A stretch of DNA of 64,000 nt from NCBI GenBank assembly GCA_024235715.1, contig JACKLW010000007.1, positions 62,001 through 126,000 on the forward strand, given 5' to 3'. The notes under the pieces were generated by a model. The model saw only the letters and a program-made list of their open reading frames with translations. It made no database searches and was not told the origin of the DNA. Position 1 is the first letter of the stretch. Each line of letters opens with the position of its first letter. Shown here in pieces: positions 59,900 through 64,000 of the stretch. The stretch is from Accumulibacter sp. (GTDB lineage Bacteria > Pseudomonadota > Gammaproteobacteria > Burkholderiales > Rhodocyclaceae). Made by a program: the position numbers and the translations under genes.

Positions 59900-60155
59900 C
59901 GTAGGTGGTGCCGTGCTGACGGGTGGTAGTGCGATTGGAACGGTCGGTGGCGCTGCGGTTGGTGGCGTCATCGGTCACGAAGTCAGCAAATAGTAGGGTT
60001 TGGTAATCGTTTACGTGTGACGCGCCTGATGACAGCTGCGTCACACGTGAGCATTGGTTCAACCGGAACCGACATGCAGTTGCGCAAAACTTGTCTCGTG
60101 ATCGGCGCTTTGAAAATTCATCGTGATCTCCAAACTGCTCTAAGACCAATCACGT

Positions 60156-60584
60156 TTATTTGGCCAGCTTGATAACCAGCTCGTTCTGCACTTCTTTAAC
60201 GCCAGGCACCGCTGCGGCCAATGCTTTTGCCTTGTCACTGTTTGCGGGAGAGTCAGCCGAGCCACTGAGAGTCACTACGCCTTGTACAGTATCCACACTG
60301 ATTTGCAGCGTGTCGAGACCTGGTTCTGCAAAAATCCCTGCTTTGACCTTGGCCGTGATTTCAGTATCGTCGATGGCTATACCCGCTTTTTCACTTTGAT
60401 CGCCGACTTTTGCGCCGATCTTGTCGACTGCTGCGTCAACTTGCTTACCGGCACTAGCTGCCGTCTGGTCAATTTGCTTTCCTGCACTTTCCGCAGGTCC
60501 TGGCTGTTTTGTGTCGCATCCGGCAAGCCCCGCAACGAGTAGCAGTGAAATACCCAGCACTCTGAAATTGATGATAGTTGTCAT
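60156..60584 (-). CDS. BON-domain lipoprotein (copy 2)
   Basis: 142 residues with an AAAGGAA site. Signal peptide with lipobox LAGC, a helical linker with repeated GKQIDQTAASAGKQVDAAVDKI units like the lipoprotein at 44870, then a BON domain: DDTEITAKVKAGIFAEPGLDTL and GVVTLSGSADSP. OsmY-like periplasmic stress protein. A degenerate dyad (9 of 12) lies at 60698-60713, 115 bp upstream. Spacers 59994-60155 and 60585-60777 hold nothing else. Confidence 0.88.
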   Translation of the reverse strand: MTTIINFRVLGISLLLVAGLAGCDTKQPGPAESAGKQIDQTAASAGKQVDAAVDKIGAKVGDQSEKAGIAIDDTEITAKVKAGIFAEPGLDTLQISVDTVQGVVTLSGSADSPANSDKAKALAAAVPGVKEVQNELVIKLAK

Positions 60585-60777
60585 TTTATTTCCTTTGAGA
60601 GATGAATCATGTCGTTAATAATAATCTCCGGATTCGATTGGCGTGTCTTATCCGGCCTTCCGCCCATCGCACTATCCCACGTCCCCTCAGCGTCTTCAGT
60701 GCATTACTGAACAGGGTCTGCAGACGGACGGGTTTCAACCTCGGTGTTGGCGATTCAGTGCAGATCAAATGAACACG

Positions 60778-60936
60778 CTATATCCTGCCCATCAGCAACA
60801 GAACAAGAAGGATCACAACTGCCATGCCAAGACCACCGCTTGGACCATAACCCCATCCCCGACTATGGGGCCAGGTCGGGATGGCGCCAATAAGCATGAA
60901 TACCAGAACGATCAGCAGTATTGTTCCCAATGACAT
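60778..60936 (-). CDS. DUF3309-family small membrane protein
   Basis: 52 residues from ATG 60936 with GGAGGAGG. MSLGTILLIVLVFMLIGAIP, a central WPHSRGWGYGPSGG loop and a second helix ending LLLLMGRI are the DUF3309 pattern. Function unknown; often beside stress genes. Operator 61106 lies ~170 bp upstream. Confidence 0.85.
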   Translation of the reverse strand: MSLGTILLIVLVFMLIGAIPTWPHSRGWGYGPSGGLGMAVVILLVLLLMGRI

Positions 60937-61105
60937 TTGATGCCTCCTCCAGTTGATTTTGGTCACACGGTGTCAGAGAATAAAGTGTTTCCAGTCGCCC
61001 TTTCGAAGCGCTGTTTCCTTGTCGGAGTAGACGATGATCGCTATCGATACCGGCAGTCAACGCCACGTCCTTGCCCGACATGCTACTCAAGCACGACGGG
61101 CTGTC

Positions 61106-61121
61106 TGTTCGCTAGGACACA
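61106..61121 (-). promoter_or_regulatory. dyad operator for the DUF3309 gene
   Basis: On the minus strand TGTGTC-CTAG-CGAACA (10 of 12) followed by GACAG, pointing at the minus-strand gene at 60936. Confidence 0.5.
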
Positions 61122-61140
61122 CTGGACAAAAGGGTGCAGG

Positions 61141-61156
61141 AGTACGCTTGCGTACC
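61141..61156 (+). promoter_or_regulatory. dyad operator cut off from its gene by IS4
   Basis: AGTACG-CTTG-CGTACC (10 of 12; GTACGC and GCGTAC form a perfect inner palindrome) followed by GACAG. The IS4-family element inserts 60 bp downstream, so any plus-strand target is now separated. Confidence 0.45.
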
Positions 61157-61206
61157 GACAGCTGGTCTGGAGAGGACCAGGAGAAAGAGCAACGGAAGGT
61201 CGTGTG

Positions 61207-61216
61207 CGGTGAAGCC
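61207..61216. repeat. target-site duplication of the IS4 element (left copy)
   Basis: CGGTGAAGCC, repeated exactly at 62631-62640. Confidence 0.85.
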
Positions 61217-61243
61217 CAATGCTCTCAACTTACCAGAACATAG

Positions 61244-62347
61244 TCATATTCCATTTTTGTAAGCGTGGGATAGATGGGGCTTTTGAGTGAAGTTTCTGGG
61301 GTATGACCGGTCTGGTTTTATGCGGACGAGGTTCTTGATGAGTTCGTCGAAGACGGAGGTGATATTTTCGAGAGCATCTCGACCCTGGAGGAGCCAGCGT
61401 CCGAGGGTACGTTTGATACGAGAGAAGGCGTCGCCGCGGTTGATGAAGTAACGTGCGCAGATGTTGGGATCGAGAGATTCACTGGCGGCGTGGACGGCCA
61501 GAGCATTGATGTTGTCGCAGAGGATTTTAGCGCTGAAGTCTTGTTGTGCGGCCAGCCAGGACATGCCCGAGAGTTGCTCCAGTGCCAGACGGTGCTTGAT
61601 CCGTTTGAACGCCTCCTCGATTCGCCACCGAGAGTGATAGAGGCCCCCGAACGCGGCGGCGGGGAAGGCGTTCATGTCGAGGAGCGAGGTGACGAGGACG
61701 CGCACCTTGTGGCCGAACACCTGGCGAATGAGGCGAACTTCGCTCGGCGTGGCGGCGATTTCGTAGTCGAGCGCGTCCTGTTTGCAGGGGGCTGGCAGCA
61801 TCACAACCTGCTCGGCCAAGCCCGATCGGCGGAATGCTTGGATAGCGCTGAAATTGAGGCTATCGGCCCGCATGCAGAAATGGCGTTCTCGCTGCAACAA
61901 GACGGCGAAGAGCCAGTAGGCCGGATAACCTCGGTCGAGTACCAGGATGTCATTGGAACGGAGCTTGCCGAGGTGTTCGAAGAGCATCTGACGCTCGCCG
62001 GTGTTGGGGGAATAGAGCTTGGCAGCCAGGGTCATTTCGATACCGGGCAGATAGAGCGCGAAGCCAATGGCGTCGACTATGTGGCGGACGAATCGCTTGC
62101 CGTCACGGGTCTTCCCGAAGAGGGTCAAGCGCAGGACTGTGGCATCACCGGCGACGACGCGCAGGCCGTACCAGAGGGGAAAGCCGAACTGCGCATCGAC
62201 CAAGGCCAGGAAATGATCGTTGAGGACCTCAAAGGCTGCGACCGACACCTGCATTCGGGCTTTGGCAAAGGCCTGCGCCGAGACTTCTCGCATCAGATCG
62301 GCGCGGTTGGCCAGGTTGGCAAAGAACGCGTCCAGTTCCGACTGCAC
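61244..62347 (-). CDS. IS4-family transposase, N terminus uncertain
   Basis: 367 residues from GTG 62347. DDE residues are seen in VVAGDATVLRL, DILVLDRGYPAYW and YHSRWRIEEAFKRIKHRL (the IS4 YREK-type segment). Homologous-looking sequence continues upstream in the same frame (LTEKAFSRTGVLSFPRLIACLL) for ~55 codons with no start codon. The nearest ATG, 62496, is in another frame and joins only across an A6/T6 run at 62458-62463. So the gene is either frameshifted or uses ribosomal slippage. Confidence 0.85.
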   Translation of the reverse strand: MQSELDAFFANLANRADLMREVSAQAFAKARMQVSVAAFEVLNDHFLALVDAQFGFPLWYGLRVVAGDATVLRLTLFGKTRDGKRFVRHIVDAIGFALYLPGIEMTLAAKLYSPNTGERQMLFEHLGKLRSNDILVLDRGYPAYWLFAVLLQRERHFCMRADSLNFSAIQAFRRSGLAEQVVMLPAPCKQDALDYEIAATPSEVRLIRQVFGHKVRVLVTSLLDMNAFPAAAFGGLYHSRWRIEEAFKRIKHRLALEQLSGMSWLAAQQDFSAKILCDNINALAVHAASESLDPNICARYFINRGDAFSRIKRTLGRWLLQGRDALENITSVFDELIKNLVRIKPDRSYPRNFTQKPHLSHAYKNGI

Positions 62348-62522
62348 TTTGGAGGTGTATCCGCCGAGCAGGCAGGCAATCAGGCGGGGGAAACTGAGGA
62401 CACCTGTTCGTGAGAACGCTTTTTCTGTCAGACGCGACTTGACGAAAAAAGCGTGAGAAAAAAGGAAGTTAGAAAATGAGTTAACGACGTTGACATAAAG
62501 ATCGCTGCATATAAAATTTTAC

Positions 62523-62545
62523 ATCCGTATCAATGGGATACGGAT
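62523..62545. other. hairpin just inside the IS4 right end
   Basis: ATCCGTAT (62523-62530) and ATACGGAT (62538-62545) with a 7-nt loop lie upstream of the transposase. Such hairpins in IS4-type elements limit read-through transcription into the transposase; here that is inference. Confidence 0.5.
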
Positions 62546-62854
62546 TCTGCCGGGAGCCTTCCAGGCGCGCAACCCGTTTCTTTATTTGCTGATCGAATTA
62601 TGACAATGGCGCGCTAGGTTGGGAGCATTGCGGTGAAGCCCCGCTTACCCGCTCGATTGCAATGCAGTGCTCGTTTCTGCAGTTGTGACGGCCTGCCAAC
62701 TACAAGCCGTCGTCAGCAGGCGTGATGACTGGGGAAATGGCTGCAACCCATGGCTATGTCGAAATGACGAGGGGACAGCTGTTGAAAGACAGAACAAACG
62801 TAGTCGGCGATCCCGACATGCTGGTCAAGGAAGCAGTAGATTTTTCCTTGATTG

Positions 62855-62870
62855 TGTTCGCCAGCGCACA
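62855..62870 (+). promoter_or_regulatory. dyad operator upstream of CsbD copy 3
   Basis: TGTTCG-CCAG-CGCACA (12 of 12) followed by GACGG, 114 bp before ATG 62984. The rest of 62631-62983 holds no gene I can support. Confidence 0.65.
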
Positions 62871-62983
62871 GACGGTTCTTGAGCAGGCGGGTAGCCTGAG
62901 ATTGTCGTCAATACCGATGATGGATGCTGAACTGGCAATCTCGCTGGTGGCATCCGGGATGGAATTTTGAAGAGGAAATCGAT

Positions 62984-63208
62984 ATGAACTGGGATATCGT
63001 TGAAGGAAACTGGAAACAATTCAAAGGCAGGGTAAAGGTTCAGTGGGGCAAGCTTACTGACGACCAGCTTGATGTGATTGCCGGCAAACGTATCGATCTG
63101 GCCGGCAGGATTCAGGAGAGCTACGGCGTCACGACAGACGAAGCCGAAAAGCAGATCAAGAACTTTGAAGAACTCAACAAGGACTACCGTCCAAGCGATC
63201 CTTCCTGA
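62984..63208 (+). CDS. CsbD-family stress protein (copy 3)
   Basis: 74 residues from ATG 62984 (GAGGAAA). MNWDIVEGNWKQFKGRVKVQW, DVIAGKRIDLAGRIQESYG and DEAEKQIKNFEELNKDYRP align end to end with copy 1 at 49431. A full-length CsbD protein. Confidence 0.9.
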   Translation: MNWDIVEGNWKQFKGRVKVQWGKLTDDQLDVIAGKRIDLAGRIQESYGVTTDEAEKQIKNFEELNKDYRPSDPS

Positions 63209-64000
63209 TCCGGTTATGTTGAATACGGCGATCGGGCACGGATCGTGCCAGGTTCGTCAATACAGTCGATTATTCTGGTCGCCAGTCGTCGCTATAGGCG
63301 ACGGAAGGCGCGCCGAAAAATGATCGAACGAGTGTCGGCATTTTCGAATTTGCGAGTTGTTCTGCGATCTGTTTACAGGGACCTTCGCCCTTGCGCAAAG
63401 GATGTCGCGGCGTCGGCGTAGCTTGGCAGGCTGACATGACTCCACACCAATTCATCGCGATTCAAGTCCGGAGCAGATCCGGACAAGAAATGCAGCGCGA
63501 GACGCGCGTTAGTCGTGTTCACGAACTCTCTTACGCGGACGCCCCTGGGGCCGGCCAGCCATCGACGATCGGATGGGCCGGCCTTGTTCTCGAGACCATC
63601 ACCCGTTTGCCCAGTTCGGCAAGCAGGTCGGCGTTAGGCGCGTCTTGGTGCGCGCAGGACCAGAACGCATCGCTCGCATTGCCGGCGGACGCGGCGCTGA
63701 TCGCTTCTCTTAGGCCTGGGCTCGAGGACCGGCGTTTGTCCGCGCACGCCGCAATTCTTGCCGTGAACGGTATCGCGCCGAAAGCCAGACCCGTCCCGGA
63801 AGAACAGCTCGATCGGTTGCGCCGTCGTCTGCTCGGCAATGGCTGGATGCGTCTCGCACTGCCAGCGTTCAAATCAGCCGGATGTCTTTCCGGGTCGGGT
63901 GATCAGATGAACGGCCATCCCTGTTCGTGAAACATGAACTGGTCATGGGCTGTGAGGATCCATGCTTGCCGCCCTGCCTACGGATCAATGAGTAGGCACG
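63209..64000. other. distal region with no supported gene
   Basis: 792 bp. Open frames on both strands (for example 63391-63930 plus and 63531-63872 minus) lack a recognisable family, good start or consistent coding pattern. I see no RNA gene, repeat or terminator. Confidence 0.4.

Larger units (their letters stand above)
58309..59993 (+). pseudogene. osmB: osmB-like glycine-zipper lipoprotein gene interrupted by an ISL3 element
   Basis: The 5' part (58309-58438) encodes a signal peptide with lipobox LGLGGC and the zipper NTAIGAGAGAVGG. The 3' part (59908-59993) resumes in frame with AVLTGGSAIGTVGGAAVGG and the stop at 59991-59993. Removing the IS and one target copy restores a 71-residue OsmB-like protein with no frame change, 216 bp in all. 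The insertion is therefore clean and recent. Confidence 0.88.
61217..62630 (-). mobile_element. IS4-family insertion sequence
   Basis: 1414 bp. The left end CAATGCTCTCAACTTACC and the reverse complement of the right end CAATGCTCCCAACCTAGC are imperfect inverted repeats. A perfect 10-bp direct repeat CGGTGAAGCC flanks the element (61207-61216 and 62631-62640). One transposase on the minus strand. Confidence 0.88.

Noticed and set aside
62722-62970. 82-codon open frame upstream of CsbD copy 3
   Set aside because: No ribosome-binding site or family, and the 12-of-12 dyad operator lies inside it; more likely spacer.
63391-63930. 179-codon open frame at the window end
   Set aside because: Ala/Arg/Leu-rich mixed composition, no recognisable motif, and a comparable frame exists on the other strand.
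1-64000. CRISPR array, prophage or rRNA operon
   Set aside because: I saw no regularly spaced direct repeats, no phage structural or integrase genes and no rRNA sequence anywhere in the window.

Overview
The window is GC-rich, densely coding DNA from a Gram-negative betaproteobacterium. I infer a Rhodocyclales or 'Candidatus Accumulibacter'-like organism from the housekeeping gene order, a phasin (implying PHA storage), the many small stress lipoproteins and the protein sequences. That placement is recognition, not a computed phylogeny.

1-7.5 kb: the end of the heptose kinase gene rfaE1, then hldD, cysM, a PolB-like exonuclease, a periplasmic amino-acid-type binding protein, a DUF2189 membrane protein and rimO. 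7.5-13.6 kb, minus strand: an error-prone polymerase gene (dnaE2/imuC) broken by about four frameshifts, preceded by a cassette of nucleotidyltransferase, HprK-related kinase, PqqD-like protein and a small exported Cys-containing protein (an HPr-rel-A type system of unknown function). 14.1-17.5 kb: glnD and map on the minus strand. 17.7-32.9 kb: the long plus-strand essential run rpsB-tsf-pyrH-frr-uppS-cdsA-dxr-rseP-bamA-skp-lpxD-fabZ-lpxA-lpxB-rnhB-rRNA methyltransferase, covering translation, isoprenoid and phospholipid synthesis, outer-membrane protein assembly and lipid A synthesis. 33.7-38.3 kb: a PrtD/PrtE/TolC-type type I secretion operon with no adjacent substrate gene. A tRNA-Ser(GGA) follows at 38.5 kb.

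38.8-64 kb is an accessory region of a different kind: short genes, long spacers, frameshifted or truncated copies, and two insertion sequences. It carries two Crp/Fnr-family regulators, a SnoaL-like protein, a symporter fused to a solute-binding domain, a PAS-GGDEF-EAL protein, and many small envelope and stress proteins: three CsbD-like proteins, two BON lipoproteins, OsmB- and SlyB-like glycine-zipper proteins, a GlsB/YeaQ-type protein, DUF3309, a phasin and a 24-residue membrane protein. There are also a CPA1 antiporter and a transglutaminase-like protein. An ISL3-family element (58439-59899, 8-bp target duplication) splits an osmB-like gene. An IS4-family element (61217-62630, 10-bp target duplication) lies in a spacer.

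The most interesting signal is a recurring 16-bp dyad, TGTNCG-N4-CGNACA, usually followed by GA on the gene-proximal side. It sits about 95-240 bp upstream of most of the small stress genes on both strands, and also upstream of both Crp/Fnr regulator genes. The geometry matches a CRP/FNR-type operator. I propose an undescribed Crp/Fnr-controlled envelope-stress regulon spread through this island. All motif counts were made by eye.
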